From: Nitrosomonas communis
Lineage (GTDB): Bacteria > Pseudomonadota > Gammaproteobacteria > Burkholderiales > Nitrosomonadaceae
Direction of reading: 5' to 3'
NCBI RefSeq assembly: GCF_900114745.1
Contig: NZ_FOUB01000029.1
Location: 1 to 47,742 of the forward strand
Length of the DNA stretch: 47,742 nt
Positions 15,704 to 26,946 of this stretch are shown here, in pieces; within the stretch, counting starts at the first letter, position 1; each line of letters opens with the position of its first letter. The position numbers were made by a program, and so were the translations under genes. Under the pieces are notes generated by a model. That model saw only the letters and a program-made list of their open reading frames with translations, had not been told where the DNA came from and ran no database searches.

Positions 15704-16228
15704 TTATCCTTGCAACTCTTTTATCAGTGGAAGAATTTTATCTTCCAACGATTTTACTGTCACAGGTCCAATATGTTTATAACGTATTATTCCTTGCTTA
15801 TCAATGATATATGTTTCAGGGACACCATAAACGCCATAATCAATACCCACTTTCCCATCGGCATCAACGATACTGACTGTATAAGGGTCACCATATTGCT
15901 TAAGCCATTGTATGGCGGTATCTCGCTGATCTTTATAGTTCAGCCCATATATCGGCACTATTTTTGCTTTAGCTAATTGTACAAGCAAAGGGTGCTCATC
16001 ACGGCAAGCGACACACCAGGAAGCCCAGACATTTAACAACCATACTTTCCCCAGATTATCTTGCGACATAAGAGTTTTATCTGGATCATGCAAATGATTC
16101 AGCTGAAATACAGGTGCAGGTTTGTCCACAAGAGGGGACGGTACCTGACGCGGGTTCAATGTTAAGCCAACTCCAAGAAATACGACTAGAACAGAGAATA
16201 TCGCAAGCGGTAATAAGAACCGGGTCAT
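15704..16228 (-). CDS. ccmG: Periplasmic thioredoxin CcmG (DsbE)
   Basis: 174 residues. One N-terminal membrane anchor (LPLAIFSVLVVFLGVGL) is followed by a thioredoxin fold with WASWCVACRDEHP (Cys72, Cys75), GLNYKDQRDTAIQWL and the cis-proline region GVYGVPETYIID. It keeps CcmH and apocytochrome c thiols reduced. Its ATG overlaps the stop of ccmF by four bases (ATGA), indicating translational coupling. Confidence 0.94.
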   Translation of the reverse strand: MTRFLLPLAIFSVLVVFLGVGLTLNPRQVPSPLVDKPAPVFQLNHLHDPDKTLMSQDNLGKVWLLNVWASWCVACRDEHPLLVQLAKAKIVPIYGLNYKDQRDTAIQWLKQYGDPYTVSIVDADGKVGIDYGVYGVPETYIIDKQGIIRYKHIGPVTVKSLEDKILPLIKELQG

Positions 16229-18267
16229 ACTTTTCTTACCTCCGGCACAATGATTGGCTCTGCTTCTGTGGGTGTTGCACCTTTATCACTTTCAGCAACC
16301 GTTTCTAAGGTAATTTCAGTTTTGCTTTTTTTGCGTATGCCGTAACGATAGCGACGATCAGTAACAGATAAAACTCCACCTAATGCCATCAATAAACATC
16401 CAAACCAGATCCAGTCTACAAAAGGCTTATGATAGACACGGACTACCCAGGCATTATTATCTAGAGGTTCACCTAATGCGACGTATAAGTCACGGAATAA
16501 ACCAGTATCAATGGCGGCTTCAGTCATGGCCATACCCGAAGCATTGTAGGTTCTTTTTTCTGGATATAGCTTCCTAATCTGCTTATCATTCTTCAGAACA
16601 TCAATATCACCTTCAATTGATTTGTAATTCGGTCCAGGTAAGCTTTTTGTCCCATTAAAACGGAAAGTGTATCCGCCAATTGAAACAGTATTACCGATTT
16701 CCATACGAACATCTTTTTCAGTTTCATAACCATTGACTAGCGTGACGCCGATTATAAAAACGGCTATACCTAAATGCGCACAATGCATCCCATAGTAGCT
16801 ACGAGATTGTCGAGACAATTTGCTAAATAACCCACCCTCACCACTATTTTGTAAGCGGTGTTTGATATTGACGAAAATGCTGGCAATAATCCAGAAAGCT
16901 AATAACAAACCAAAGCTAACAAGTGGCTTCCATTCACTCATCAAAAAAGGCGTGATTAATGCGGAAACTAAACTCACGGCAAAAGCCCAGCGCAAACGGA
17001 TTGCCAGAGACGGTAAACTTGTTTGTTTCCATTTCGCAATGGGTCCCACTCCAATCAGAAAAACAGCGGGTGCCATTAACGGTACAAAGATAGCTTCAAA
17101 ATAGGGAGGCCCAACTGATATCTTCCCTAGCCCCAATGCATCAACTATTAATGGATAAAGTGTACCCAGCATGACGCTACCGGCAGCAACCAGCAACAAT
17201 ACATTATTGGCAAGAAGCATGGTCTCGCGCGAAACAAATTGAAAGCTTCCTCCCAACCCTACTTTAGGCGCTCGCCAAGCAAACAGTGTTAAAGAGAAAC
17301 CTATTATCACAACCAAATAAACCAGGATGAATATTCCACGTGCAGGATCTGTCGCAAAAGCGTGAACGGATGTAAGCACACCAGAGCGGACCAAGAATGT
17401 TCCTAGTAAACTCAATGAAAATGCAACTATTGCAAGCAGAACAGTCCAGCTTTTGAAGCTGCCACGCTTTTCTGTAACAGCAAGCGAATGCACGAGAGCG
17501 GTACCAACTAACCATGGCATAAAGGAAGCATTTTCAACTGGATCCCAGAACCACCAGCCCCCCCAGCCCAATTCATAATAAGCCCACCAACTACCAATCA
17601 TAATACCGATAGTCAAGAACACCCATGCAGCAGTTGTCCAGGGCCGCGACCAACGTGCCCAGGCAGCATCTAACTGACCACTGAGGAGAGCGGCAATAGC
17701 GAAAGCAAAGGCTACCGAGAAGCCAACATACCCCATATAAAGCATGGGAGGATGCATTACCATCCCAGGGTCTTGAAGCAAGGGATTCAAATCACTGCCT
17801 TCAAACGCTGCAGGCAAAAGACGATCGAATGGATTAGAAGTAAATAGCAAAAATAATATAAATCCCACACTAACCAGACCTAGCACACCTAACACTCTCG
17901 CTACCATATCGTCGGGTAGTTGACGACTAAATACACTGACTGCAACTGACCACCCTGCCAGCAGCAATACCCATAGCAGCAATGATCCTTCATGCGATCC
18001 CCAGGTAGCAGCAAATCGGAAATGCAGCGGCAATTCCGAATTAGAATGAGAAGCTACATTGTGCACAGAGAAATCGTTATTAATAAAGGAATAAGCTAGA
18101 CAGCCAAATGCAATGGCAATAAATACAAATTGACCTTGTACAACCGGGCGAGCCAAAGCAATCCATGAAGGAATACCGCGAGCAGCACCAATAAGAGGCA
18201 ACGTTCCTTGAATCAAAGCTAATAACATCGCAAGTATTAGCGCAAAATTACCAAGTTCTGGAATCAT
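16225..18267 (-). CDS. ccmF: Haem lyase subunit CcmF
   Basis: 680 residues with many membrane segments. The haem-handling WWD domain reads GWGGWWFWDPVENASFMPW. Conserved histidines lie nearby, for example TWGSHEGSLLLW and GTALVHSLAVTE. A large periplasmic domain near the C-terminus includes KSIEGDIDVLKNDKQ. CcmF takes haem from CcmE and ligates it to the apocytochrome together with CcmH and CcmI. Full family length. It starts 63 bp after ccmE. Confidence 0.95.
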   Translation of the reverse strand: MIPELGNFALILAMLLALIQGTLPLIGAARGIPSWIALARPVVQGQFVFIAIAFGCLAYSFINNDFSVHNVASHSNSELPLHFRFAATWGSHEGSLLLWVLLLAGWSVAVSVFSRQLPDDMVARVLGVLGLVSVGFILFLLFTSNPFDRLLPAAFEGSDLNPLLQDPGMVMHPPMLYMGYVGFSVAFAFAIAALLSGQLDAAWARWSRPWTTAAWVFLTIGIMIGSWWAYYELGWGGWWFWDPVENASFMPWLVGTALVHSLAVTEKRGSFKSWTVLLAIVAFSLSLLGTFLVRSGVLTSVHAFATDPARGIFILVYLVVIIGFSLTLFAWRAPKVGLGGSFQFVSRETMLLANNVLLLVAAGSVMLGTLYPLIVDALGLGKISVGPPYFEAIFVPLMAPAVFLIGVGPIAKWKQTSLPSLAIRLRWAFAVSLVSALITPFLMSEWKPLVSFGLLLAFWIIASIFVNIKHRLQNSGEGGLFSKLSRQSRSYYGMHCAHLGIAVFIIGVTLVNGYETEKDVRMEIGNTVSIGGYTFRFNGTKSLPGPNYKSIEGDIDVLKNDKQIRKLYPEKRTYNASGMAMTEAAIDTGLFRDLYVALGEPLDNNAWVVRVYHKPFVDWIWFGCLLMALGGVLSVTDRRYRYGIRKKSKTEITLETVAESDKGATPTEAEPIIVPEVRKV

Positions 18268-18330
18268 GTTTGAAATGCTATCCCTTAAAAAATTATCTGA
18301 GATTAAGAAATTGTCGATAAAAGCTTTTTC

Positions 18331-18780
18331 TTATTGAACTAATGATGCTTTCTGGGCTTTGGCTGCTTGTTCTAGTGCGCTTGCAGCCTCGGGTGGCATG
18401 TAATTTTCATCATGTTTGGCAAGAACTTCATCCGCATAAAAAATACCATCCTCCGCTATTTTTCCTTGTGCTACCACACCCTTACCCTCTTTGAACAAAT
18501 CAGGTAGTATCCCGGTATATACGACTTTTATTGTTTCTGCAGTATCTGTTACGGCAAAGTTGACAGTCGTGCTACTGCCTTGGCGCTTTAAGCTACCCTC
18601 TTCTACGATTCCACCAATTCTAAAACTTTTACCCATAGGAGCTTCTTTGGCAACAACCTGGCTTGGACTAAAGAAAAAAACCAGATTACTCTGGAAAACA
18701 TTCAATACTAAAATAGCAGCAAAAGTTAGCGCAGTAACACTTGCGGTGATAATGGCTATTTTTTTATGACGTGGTTTCAT
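18331..18780 (-). CDS. ccmE: Haem chaperone CcmE
   Basis: 149 residues. An N-terminal membrane anchor ([19 protein letters not shown]) precedes the OB-fold domain with [13 protein letters not shown] and [14 protein letters not shown]. The covalent haem-binding histidine is His123 in [10 protein letters not shown], with Tyr127 four residues later as an axial ligand. It shuttles haem from CcmC to CcmF. Its start overlaps the end of ccmD by 17 bp. Confidence 0.94.
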   Translation of the reverse strand: MKPRHKKIAIITASVTALTFAAILVLNVFQSNLVFFFSPSQVVAKEAPMGKSFRIGGIVEEGSLKRQGSSTTVNFAVTDTAETIKVVYTGILPDLFKEGKGVVAQGKIAEDGIFYADEVLAKHDENYMPPEAASALEQAAKAQKASLVQ

Positions 18781-18961
18781 TCTTTTTCTCTCTCATATTT
18801 AATTCGTTTCTCTGACCAAGATATTTTTGTAAAGTTCGCTGACGACTTAATAAAATCCAAATTTCGCCTGCGATACAAATAAACGATACCAGATATGAGC
18901 CCCAGACATAGAATCCATATCCACCCATTGAAAAAAATTCTGACCAGCTGTTCCAATTCAT
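18764..18961 (-). CDS. ccmD: Small haem-exporter subunit CcmD
   Basis: 65 residues with one membrane helix ([23 protein letters not shown]) and a charged cytosolic tail. It helps release haem-loaded CcmE from CcmABC. I start it at the ATG at 18961 ([14 protein letters not shown]), which overlaps the ccmC stop as ATGA. An upstream in-frame ATG at 18991 would lie inside ccmC and add ten residues not expected in the family. Confidence 0.85.
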   Translation of the reverse strand: MNWNSWSEFFSMGGYGFYVWGSYLVSFICIAGEIWILLSRQRTLQKYLGQRNELNMREKKNETTS

Positions 18962-19698
18962 CGTGTAATTCCCTTTAATTCTGCTACCCATGCTGTATGG
19001 CGCTCACGCTCTAATATAATAGTGCGCGCTCGCATCAATATCATCGCAATGGAGTACATCCATACAGCAAGTGCCATAATTAACATCCCTGCAAGCATTG
19101 CTGTAGCCATTTTGGGTGATTGAGCAATACTGACGGAAGCGCCTTGGTGTAATGTATTCCACCATTGAACTGAGAAATAAATAATAGGTATATTAACTAC
19201 CCCTACTAATGCGATAATTGCACCAGCTTTATCTGCTCGCCGTGGATCATCAATAGCTGCCTGGAGCGACATAAACCCAATATAAAGAAAAAATAAAATT
19301 AATTCCGAAGTGAGTCGAGCATCCCATACCCACCATGTTCCCCACATTGGCTTACCCCACCACGCTCCTGTCCATAATGCAATAAAGGTGAACATAGCTC
19401 CTGTTGGCGCGATAGCTGTCGCCATCATCGACGAAAGACGCGTATTAAAAGCAAGACCAATTCCCGCCCAAAATGCCATAACTACATATAGAAACATTGA
19501 CATCCAGGCAGCTGGCACGTGAATAAAAATAATACGATACGCTTCACCTTGTTGAAAATCAGTCGGCGCTACAAAAAAACCAATATAAAGACCAACAATT
19601 AGCAAAACTATAGCGGCAATAGAAAAATACGGAATCATTCTCCCTGCCAGAAAATAAAAACTTGCAGGTGAAGCATATTTATACCAGTTTATCGACAT
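18958..19698 (-). CDS. ccmC: Haem transporter CcmC
   Basis: 246 residues with six membrane segments and the WWD signature GTWWVWDARLTSELILFFLY. Histidines that ligate haem flank it (FIHVPAAWMSM before, WWNTLHQGASV after). It presents haem to CcmE at the periplasmic face. It follows ccmB by 33 bp and overlaps ccmD by four bases. Confidence 0.95.
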   Translation of the reverse strand: MSINWYKYASPASFYFLAGRMIPYFSIAAIVLLIVGLYIGFFVAPTDFQQGEAYRIIFIHVPAAWMSMFLYVVMAFWAGIGLAFNTRLSSMMATAIAPTGAMFTFIALWTGAWWGKPMWGTWWVWDARLTSELILFFLYIGFMSLQAAIDDPRRADKAGAIIALVGVVNIPIIYFSVQWWNTLHQGASVSIAQSPKMATAMLAGMLIMALAVWMYSIAMILMRARTIILERERHTAWVAELKGITR

Positions 19699-19731
19699 AT
19701 TAGATTTTTATTTATAAGTTTTAGTTGAATT

Positions 19732-20391
19732 TTATTCCATTGAAATCCTGAGAGAGGCTGCTGTTGCCCACGGTGCAAAAACTAATGATACGAGCAAGAA
19801 AGCTCCAAGTAGAGAGAAATGCGCCTCGAATCCCAGGCCTGCGGTACTGGCTTCGACCGCGCCCGCTCCAAAAATAAGAACAGGAATATATAAAGGCAGC
19901 ACTAATAAGGATACTAATACCCCGCCTCCTCTTAGTCCTAAAGTAAGCGCCGCACCTATAGCACCAATTAAACTCAGTATAGGAGTGCCTAATAATAATG
20001 ATAATGTCAATACTACCAGCGCGCTGAAAGGTAAATCATATTGAATACCCAATACTGGGGCCATCAATACTAGTGGAACTCCTGTAATTAACCAGTGTGA
20101 CAACATTTTTCCTAGCACTAATAATGACAAGGATGTGGGTGAAAGCAATATCTGCTCCAGCGTCCCATCTAGATAATCGTTAGAAAACATACGTCCAAGC
20201 GAAAGCATTGACGCTAATAATGCCGCAACCCATACAATCCCGGGAGCCATGATGCGAAGTGTATTCATTTCTGGTCCCACTCCAAGTGGAAACAGACTGA
20301 CTACGATAATAAAGAAAAATAATGTCGTTAAGACATCAGCCTGCCGACGCACGGCCAATAATAGATCTCGCCGAATTACCCAAGTCAACAT
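19732..20391 (-). CDS. ccmB: Haem exporter permease CcmB
   Basis: 219 residues, six membrane segments. Family landmarks are the N-terminal VIRRDLLLAVRRQADVL, the LFSNDYLDG-like RMFSNDYLDGTLEQILLSP and the GVLVSLLVLPLYIPVLIFG helix. It is the membrane half of the CcmAB ABC unit that drives haem release from CcmE. It begins one base after ccmA ends. Confidence 0.94.
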   Translation of the reverse strand: MLTWVIRRDLLLAVRRQADVLTTLFFFIIVVSLFPLGVGPEMNTLRIMAPGIVWVAALLASMLSLGRMFSNDYLDGTLEQILLSPTSLSLLVLGKMLSHWLITGVPLVLMAPVLGIQYDLPFSALVVLTLSLLLGTPILSLIGAIGAALTLGLRGGGVLVSLLVLPLYIPVLIFGAGAVEASTAGLGFEAHFSLLGAFLLVSLVFAPWATAASLRISME

Positions 20392-20392
20392 A

Positions 20393-21007
20393 TCAAGAAA
20401 GGTATAATTGATGCGTTACAGTAGCACTAATATCAATTTCCTGATGCGTTGTCAGTATCACCATACCACCTTGAGCCAAATATCGCTCTATTATATTTTT
20501 AATTAATTCAATTGCAGACACATCCAATGCGGTTAAAGGTTCATCTAATATCCATAGCTTAGTATTCACTAATATCAAACGTGCCAATGCGACTCTCCGT
20601 TTCTGGCCTTGCGATAATACCTTAGCTAATAAGGTTTCACGTTCCTCTAGACCCATCTTCTGCAAGGCTTCATAGGCTATCTTTTCATCAATTGCTACCC
20701 CAGCAAGCGCGCTTGTAATACGTAAATTTTCAATGGCGGTCAAATCATCTTTTACACCACTCAAATGACCTAAATAGGTGATCATACTAAAATAATCCGC
20801 ACCTAGAGATCGAATGCTGGTGCCATTCCAATTAATCTCTCCCGAACTTGGAACAGTCAATCCGCATAACATTCTCAATAAGCTTGTCTTGCCACTACCA
20901 TTAGGACCACGCACCTGCATCAATTCGCCAGGTTTAATAGAAAAGTTGATCCCACTGAATAATACGCGATCGCCACGCGCGCATTCTAGATTGCTGCCTT
21001 GCAACAT
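20393..21007 (-). CDS. ccmA: Haem exporter ATPase CcmA
   Basis: 204 residues from the ATG at 21007 (a TTG three codons upstream is an alternative). Walker A is GPNGSGKTSLLRML, the ABC signature LSQGQKRRVALARL, Walker B LWILDEPLTALD, followed by the switch His in TTHQE. It powers the CcmABC complex. It is the first gene of the ccmABCDEFGHI-bcp block; the operon promoter should lie in 21008-21190 on the minus strand, but I cannot assign it confidently. Confidence 0.94.
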   Translation of the reverse strand: MLQGSNLECARGDRVLFSGINFSIKPGELMQVRGPNGSGKTSLLRMLCGLTVPSSGEINWNGTSIRSLGADYFSMITYLGHLSGVKDDLTAIENLRITSALAGVAIDEKIAYEALQKMGLEERETLLAKVLSQGQKRRVALARLILVNTKLWILDEPLTALDVSAIELIKNIIERYLAQGGMVILTTHQEIDISATVTHQLYLS

Positions 21008-21196
21008 AGTTAGCAATTAATTAAAACTAAATATTATAGCGTACTGAAATACCTTTGACACTTTGTGTTATGGAAAAAATATCCGTAAAATAGTTGAACC
21101 TAAAACCAAAACTGCTTTTTAGGTTGAAAGTACTATTCATTTTATTTTTTATAACACCATATAGTTAGTAAATCGTATTACTTAATAATTAATTTT

Positions 21197-22114
21197 CTAA
21201 ATTTTATTCGATATGAGTCTTTTAGGAGCTATTGCTCCAGTTTCTGTTATTTCCCCTACCCCAAAAAATAATCCTCTACTATCGTATAACTTAACGCGGG
21301 TTCCGCCTGGCAAATTAATTTTATTTGTACTCTTTATCAATTGCCCTTGACATAAAAATAAAGATTCTGCTTGATTGAGCGTAATGGAAGGAAAATTCTG
21401 AAGGAGACTCTCTATAGGATATAAATATGCATCATGTTCAGAGGATAAAGTACCCTGAAATTGATCAAGCTGATAAGCTTGATGCAAACTAAAATTCCCG
21501 ACCTGATTACGGCATAAACTTGTAAGATATGCCCCACCAAATCCCAGTGCCTTACCGATATCTTCAGCCAATGTACGTATATAAGTTCCTGTTCCACAAT
21601 GAACCACAATAGACATTTCGTTCTCGATCCATGAATCTAGATATAACTCATAGATAACAATATCCCGAATTTTTCTTTCAATTTCTTCACCCTTCCGCGC
21701 ATATTGATATAAGCGTTTTCCATTAAATTTCAGTGCACTATACATAGGAGGAGTTTGTTTAATCCACCCTTTAAAAGTCTGCAAAACTTCTTGCACTTGC
21801 AACAAACTCAATTTTTCGTTATTCAACTTTGTGCGTACTGCGGCAATTATCTCCCCTTCTGCATCGCCAGTAGAACTGAGATAACCCAACTTCAATGTAG
21901 CATGATAGGTTTTATCTGCATTCAACAACATGGCCGAGAATTTTGTGGCTTCACCCAAACAAATAGGCAGTAGACCAGAAGCCATGGGATCAAGTGTGCC
22001 AGTATGACCTGCTTTTGTAGCACCGAAAAAACGCTTGATAATTTGTAGCGATTGATTAGATGTTAAACCAGAGGGTTTATTGAGTAATAAAATACCGTTA
22101 ATATTACGTTTAAT
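21197..22114 (-). CDS. truB: tRNA pseudouridine(55) synthase TruB with a non-standard start
   Basis: The protein reads from NGILLLNKPSGLTSNQSL through the catalytic-Asp motif GHTGTLDPMASGLLP to the C-terminal PUA-like end, about 305 residues, normal for TruB. It forms pseudouridine 55 in the T loop of tRNAs. The first ATG (22002-22004) lies after the catalytic Asp and would give a dead protein. Upstream the frame is open only to a TAA at 22118-22120, and between them there is no ATG, GTG or TTG. AGGA about 9 nt before an ATT (22114-22112) suggests initiation at ATT, as known for infC. It lies downstream of rbfA after 166 bp. Confidence 0.85.
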   Translation of the reverse strand: MKRNINGILLLNKPSGLTSNQSLQIIKRFFGATKAGHTGTLDPMASGLLPICLGEATKFSAMLLNADKTYHATLKLGYLSSTGDAEGEIIAAVRTKLNNEKLSLLQVQEVLQTFKGWIKQTPPMYSALKFNGKRLYQYARKGEEIERKIRDIVIYELYLDSWIENEMSIVVHCGTGTYIRTLAEDIGKALGFGGAYLTSLCRNQVGNFSLHQAYQLDQFQGTLSSEHDAYLYPIESLLQNFPSITLNQAESLFLCQGQLIKSTNKINLPGGTRVKLYDSRGLFFGVGEITETGAIAPKRLISNKI

Positions 22115-22283
22115 AAGTTAAATTCCTGTAAGCTTTGAAAAAATCATGTAAATTAAATAAATTGCAGCAATAGCTAATCTTATTTACCTATTTTTCTCAA
22201 AATTAAATATTTTATAGTTAAATTTCTTGTGGAATTTGTTTGGTTAAAAAAGAGATGATCGTTTTCAAGTGAGGGAATATTTG

Positions 22284-22637
22284 TTAGATTTTGCCTGTTG
22301 CTTTATCTATTAATTGCGAAAGATATAATCCACGCTCAACTGATTCATCATAAATAAAATGAAGCTGAGGAATTACTCTCAATCTAATTCTGCTTGCTAA
22401 TTGGCTACGCAGGAACCCACTTGCATGTTTTAAACCCCCCTCAATTGCAACCCTATCTTCTTCATTACCAAGCGTTGTATAATAAATTTTGGCATGTGAA
22501 TAATCACGTGTTACCTCTACATCAGTAATAGTGATCCTTCCTACTCGCGGATCTTTAACTTCGGTTTCAATCAGTACAGCTAATTCACGCTGTATCTGAT
22601 CAGCAATACGCTGCGTTCTAGAATAATCTTTAGGCAT
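22284..22637 (-). CDS. rbfA: Ribosome-binding factor A
   Basis: 117 residues with the KH-like fold of RbfA: RTQRIADQIQRELAVLIETE, DPRVGRITITDVEVTRD, then LASRIRLRVIPQLHFIYDES. It acts in late 30S maturation, binding the 5' helix of 16S rRNA. It follows infB by 17 bp, the usual order. Confidence 0.94.
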   Translation of the reverse strand: MPKDYSRTQRIADQIQRELAVLIETEVKDPRVGRITITDVEVTRDYSHAKIYYTTLGNEEDRVAIEGGLKHASGFLRSQLASRIRLRVIPQLHFIYDESVERGLYLSQLIDKATGKI

Positions 22638-22654
22638 TATGTTTATTTCTGGTG

Positions 22655-25315
22655 TTATAAAACACGTGCCGTTTCAATAATTTCATATATTTCTAGCTGG
22701 TCACTAACTTGGATATCATTAAAGTTCTTGAGTGAAAGTCCGCATTCAAATCCAGCCTTTACTTCCTTCACATCTTCTTTGAAGCGCTTCAAAGAATCAA
22801 GAATACCACTATGAATTACCACACCATCACGCAGGACTCGCACAAGAGAGTCACGTCTCACCACACCATCCAAAACATAACAGCCTGCTACCGTACCTAC
22901 TTTTGAAATGCGATAGATCTCACGAATATCAACCAAGCCAAGAATATTTTCTTTACGTTCTGGCATCATCATGCCAGAAAGCGCTTTTTTAATCTCATCA
23001 ACGGCATCATAAATCACGTTATAATAATGTACATCAATACCTGTTGAAGCGATTAACTTACGAGCACTTGCATCAGCGCGAGTATTAAAACCAATTACTA
23101 CAGCTTTAGATGCAAGGGCTAAATTAATATCAGACTCAATGATTGCACCTACACCACTATGAATAATATTGATTTTCACTTCATCGGTGGTAAGCTTCTG
23201 CAAAGCATATGACAACGCTTCACACGAACCCTGCACATCTGCTTTAATAATAAGATTGAGTATTTTGGCACCTTCTTTCTGACCAAAAACATCTTCCATC
23301 TTCGCAATTTGCCGTTTATCAAGCTTCACATCACGGAATTTACCTTGGCGAAATAATGCAATTTCGCGTGCTTTACGTTCATCTTCTAGCGCTATGACTG
23401 CTTCACCTGCTACCGGCACATCAGATAATCCTTGAATTTCTACTGGTATAGATGTTCCAGCCTCTTCAATTGGAAGACCTTTTTCATCCAGCATCGCTCT
23501 TACTCTTCCAAATACAGCACCACTCAATAAAACATCACCACGTCTTAAAGTACCAGATTGCACTAATATAGTTGCAACTGGGCCACGTCCTTTATCCAAG
23601 CGTGACTCGATGACTACTCCTTTCGCAGGCGCATTTCTAACTGCTTTAAGTTCTAAAACCTCTGCTTGCAATAAAATGCTTTCAAGAAGCTCATCAATGC
23701 CTTGGCCAGTTTTGGCTGAAACAGGTACAAATATAGTTTCTCCTCCCCAGTCTTCTGACACAACCCCTTGATTTGAGAGCTCTTGTTTAATACGCTCAAA
23801 ATTTGCCTCAGGTTTATCTATTTTATTAACAGCTACCACAATGGGAATATTTGCTGCCTTAGCATGATGAATAGCTTCTATAGTTTGAGGCATTACGCCA
23901 TCATCAGCTGCTACAACAAGGACCACAAGATCGGTAATTTTGGCGCCTCGTGCCCGCATTGCAGTGAATGCTTCATGCCCCGGTGTATCCAGAAAAGTAA
24001 TCATCCCATGTGAGGTTTCAACATGGTAGGCTCCGATATGCTGTGTAATTCCCCCAGCTTCACCGCCTGCCACACGTGTTCTACGAATATAATCCAACAA
24101 CGAGGTTTTTCCGTGGTCCACATGCCCCATAACAGTCACTACCGGCGCACGAGACTCCATCTCCAGTTCGGATGCTGGTGTTTTAATTTCTTCAAGGAAA
24201 GATTCCGGACTATCAGGTGCAGCATATTTTGCAATATGCCCCATTTCTTCAACTACGATCATAGCCGTATCTTGATCCAGCATCTGATTGATTGTTACCA
24301 TAGTACCCATTTTCATCAGCACTTTGATAACTTCAGCAGCTTTTACTGACATCTTTTGTGCAAGCGCAGCAACAGATATAGTTTCTGGCACCAAGACTTC
24401 ATGCACAACTGGCTCGGTAGGTGCAGAAAATCCGTGCTGTATTTGCGTCTCAATTAGGTTTGATTTACCATGCTGCTTATCTTTGCGAACACGCCAACCT
24501 TGATTCCCAGATAAATCACCCCGTATTTTAGCTTCGCGTTTTTTGGTGACCTCATCTTTCCATGATTCTTCTTGTTTAGCTGGTTTTTTCTTCTTTTCTG
24601 TTTTGTCTTCAGCTTTAACAGCAGGTTTAGGCTGTGCACTCTCGGCTGGTTCCTGCTCAGCTTTAACAACAGGTTTGTGCTGTGCGCTCTCAGCTAATTC
24701 CTGTTCTGACTGGGGTACGGGGATTTGAGTTGATATCTCTTCAGAGATAGAGGAAGGAGTAGGCTCTTCTTTTTTTGCAATTAATTCTTCTTTTTTGGGT
24801 TCTTTTTTAACCTCAGCGATGATACTTTTTCTTTTTTCCTGTTTTTCTTTAAGCTCGGCTGCTTGACGGGCAATTAATTCAGCTTGTTTTAATGCTTCCT
24901 GCTCACGTAAGGCTTGTTGCGCTGCATCAATTATTGGTTTTCGGGTAGATGTTGATGGAATAACAGGGGCTGAAGTAGTCGCTGCTTCAAGCACTACCTC
25001 TCTTTCAACATCTTGCTCAGATGGCTTAGTGAGCACACGTTTTTTTCGGACTTTAACCTCAATAGTCCGAGCTTTACCAGTTCCATCCGATTGTCGTATT
25101 TCAGTAGTTTCCCTCCGAGTCAACGTGATCTTTTTCTTGGATTCAATCGAACCGTGTACTCTGCGAAGATAATCAAGCAGCTGTGTTTTATCTTTTTCTG
25201 TCAAAATATCTCTTATCGATTGCTTCTTGACGCCTGCAGCCAGAAGCTGGTCAAGTAACGCTTCTGGCAACACATCCAGTTCATTGGCAAATTTTTCTAC
25301 AGTCATTTGAGTCAT
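22655..25315 (-). CDS. infB: Translation initiation factor IF-2
   Basis: 886 residues from the ATG at 25315, which has AAAGG six bases upstream. The N-terminal IF2_N motif ([20 protein letters not shown]) is followed by a long charged linker. The linker contains an imperfect direct duplication ([18 protein letters not shown] units near 210-240). A second IF2_N region ([20 protein letters not shown]) and the GTPase follow: G1 [12 protein letters not shown]3 DTPGHEAF, G4 NKID. The C-terminal domains bind initiator tRNA. It places fMet-tRNA on the 30S subunit. Confidence 0.95.
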   Translation of the reverse strand: MTQMTVEKFANELDVLPEALLDQLLAAGVKKQSIRDILTEKDKTQLLDYLRRVHGSIESKKKITLTRRETTEIRQSDGTGKARTIEVKVRKKRVLTKPSEQDVEREVVLEAATTSAPVIPSTSTRKPIIDAAQQALREQEALKQAELIARQAAELKEKQEKRKSIIAEVKKEPKKEELIAKKEEPTPSSISEEISTQIPVPQSEQELAESAQHKPVVKAEQEPAESAQPKPAVKAEDKTEKKKKPAKQEESWKDEVTKKREAKIRGDLSGNQGWRVRKDKQHGKSNLIETQIQHGFSAPTEPVVHEVLVPETISVAALAQKMSVKAAEVIKVLMKMGTMVTINQMLDQDTAMIVVEEMGHIAKYAAPDSPESFLEEIKTPASELEMESRAPVVTVMGHVDHGKTSLLDYIRRTRVAGGEAGGITQHIGAYHVETSHGMITFLDTPGHEAFTAMRARGAKITDLVVLVVAADDGVMPQTIEAIHHAKAANIPIVVAVNKIDKPEANFERIKQELSNQGVVSEDWGGETIFVPVSAKTGQGIDELLESILLQAEVLELKAVRNAPAKGVVIESRLDKGRGPVATILVQSGTLRRGDVLLSGAVFGRVRAMLDEKGLPIEEAGTSIPVEIQGLSDVPVAGEAVIALEDERKAREIALFRQGKFRDVKLDKRQIAKMEDVFGQKEGAKILNLIIKADVQGSCEALSYALQKLTTDEVKINIIHSGVGAIIESDINLALASKAVVIGFNTRADASARKLIASTGIDVHYYNVIYDAVDEIKKALSGMMMPERKENILGLVDIREIYRISKVGTVAGCYVLDGVVRRDSLVRVLRDGVVIHSGILDSLKRFKEDVKEVKAGFECGLSLKNFNDIQVSDQLEIYEIIETARVL

Positions 25316-25441
25316 CAGCAACCTTTTTTACTCTAAATTCATTTCAAAAAACGCGAATCTTATTTTGGTTTTTAATCTTATGTTATTGGTATTGATAGGT
25401 AAAATTTCAAGCTCAAAGCAAACAATCAATATAAATATATT

Positions 25442-26914
25442 TTAATTAAACCACGGTTCTCGCGCTTTTATAATAAGCATATTAGCACGCTCAATATCGA
25501 TACCTGTCATTTCGACTAAATCATCTGCGGCAAGATCAGCAAGCTCCTCTTGAGTGTTAATACCTTTGGCAGCTAACTCACGAACTAGTTGCATATCCAT
25601 GCCTTCGAGTGAAAGCAGCCCTCCAGATATATGTTCAAATTTTTCTTCGTTAGCAATTGCATCAGTTAGAAGAGTATTACGTGCCTGATTACGTAATTTA
25701 TTGATTGTTTCTTCATCAAGTGCTTCTATTTCAAGCATTTCATTAAGTGGGATGTAAGCAATTTCTTCTAGTGTAGAAAAACCTTCCTCTACCAGAATAT
25801 CCGCTACTTCTTCATCAACACCAAGTTTTTCCATGAACAGCTTACATATCCTAGAGGTTTCTTCTTCATTCTTTTTCTGTGATTCCTCTACTGTCATGAT
25901 ATTGAGATTCCAACCAGTTAATTCTGATGCGAGGCGCACATTTTGCCCCCCGCGGCCGATTGCTTGCGCGAGATTTTCTTCATCGACAATAATATCCATA
26001 CTATGTTTATCTTCATCGACCATAATGCTGCTGATCTCGGCAGGTGCAAGCGCATTAACGACAAAAGTAGCCGGATCTTCCGACCACAATATAATATCAA
26101 TCCGCTCCCCCGCCAACTCACTTATCACAGCCTGCACTCTAGAACCTCTCATACCCACGCAAGTTCCAATTGGATCAATGCGTGGATCAGTTGATTTAAC
26201 GGCTATTTTAGCGCGTGAGCCAGAATCTCTTGCTGCCGTTTTGATCTCTAATAATCCTTCTTCAATTTCAGGCACTTCTAATCGAAATAATTTAATCAAG
26301 AATTCAGGAGAAGTACGTGATAAAACTAATTGAGGTCCTTTTGTTAAGCGATCGACTCTAAGCAAATACGCGCGAACGCGGTCTCCAACCCTTAAATTTT
26401 CTTTTGGGATCATTTGATCACGAGGAAGAATTGCCTCAATTCTTCCTGACTCCACAATAGCATTGCCACGTTCCATGCGCTTGATAGTACCGGCAATCAA
26501 ATACTCTTTACGTTCAAGAAAATCATTCAGATTCTGTTCTCGTTCTGCGTCACGAATTCTCTGAAAGATTACTTGTTTAGCTGCTTGTGCACCAATACGA
26601 TCAAATTCTATTGCCTTCAAAGGCTCTTCGATGTGGCTCCCTAATTTAATATCAGCATCATACTGTAATGCTTCGCTTAAAGAAATTTGCCGCGCAGAGT
26701 TCTCTACAGCATCATCAGCAACTACTAATTTGTTCCGAAAACATCGATAATTTCCAGTTTCCCGCTCAATTACAACTTGCACATCAATATCTTCATGAAA
26801 ATGTTTCTTTGTGGCGGACGCAAGCGCCATTTCTAAGGCAGTAAAAACGATTGCTTTATCAACATTTTTTTCATGTGCCAAGGCATCTACTAATAGCAAA
26901 ATCTCGCGGCTCAT
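25442..26914 (-). CDS. nusA: Transcription termination/antitermination factor NusA
   Basis: 490 residues. The N-terminal RNA-polymerase-binding domain starts [17 protein letters not shown]1 (about 135-200; [14 protein letters not shown]), the KH domains (about 230-345; [16 protein letters not shown] and [12 protein letters not shown]) and two C-terminal acidic helix-hairpin-helix repeats follow ([29 protein letters not shown]). It modulates pausing, termination and antitermination. The start has GGAGG four bases before the ATG. It follows rimP by 32 bp. Confidence 0.95.
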   Translation of the reverse strand: MSREILLLVDALAHEKNVDKAIVFTALEMALASATKKHFHEDIDVQVVIERETGNYRCFRNKLVVADDAVENSARQISLSEALQYDADIKLGSHIEEPLKAIEFDRIGAQAAKQVIFQRIRDAEREQNLNDFLERKEYLIAGTIKRMERGNAIVESGRIEAILPRDQMIPKENLRVGDRVRAYLLRVDRLTKGPQLVLSRTSPEFLIKLFRLEVPEIEEGLLEIKTAARDSGSRAKIAVKSTDPRIDPIGTCVGMRGSRVQAVISELAGERIDIILWSEDPATFVVNALAPAEISSIMVDEDKHSMDIIVDEENLAQAIGRGGQNVRLASELTGWNLNIMTVEESQKKNEEETSRICKLFMEKLGVDEEVADILVEEGFSTLEEIAYIPLNEMLEIEALDEETINKLRNQARNTLLTDAIANEEKFEHISGGLLSLEGMDMQLVRELAAKGINTQEELADLAADDLVEMTGIDIERANMLIIKAREPWFN

Positions 26915-26946
26915 ATTCCTCCAGCCAATTTTTTATGCATCTATAG

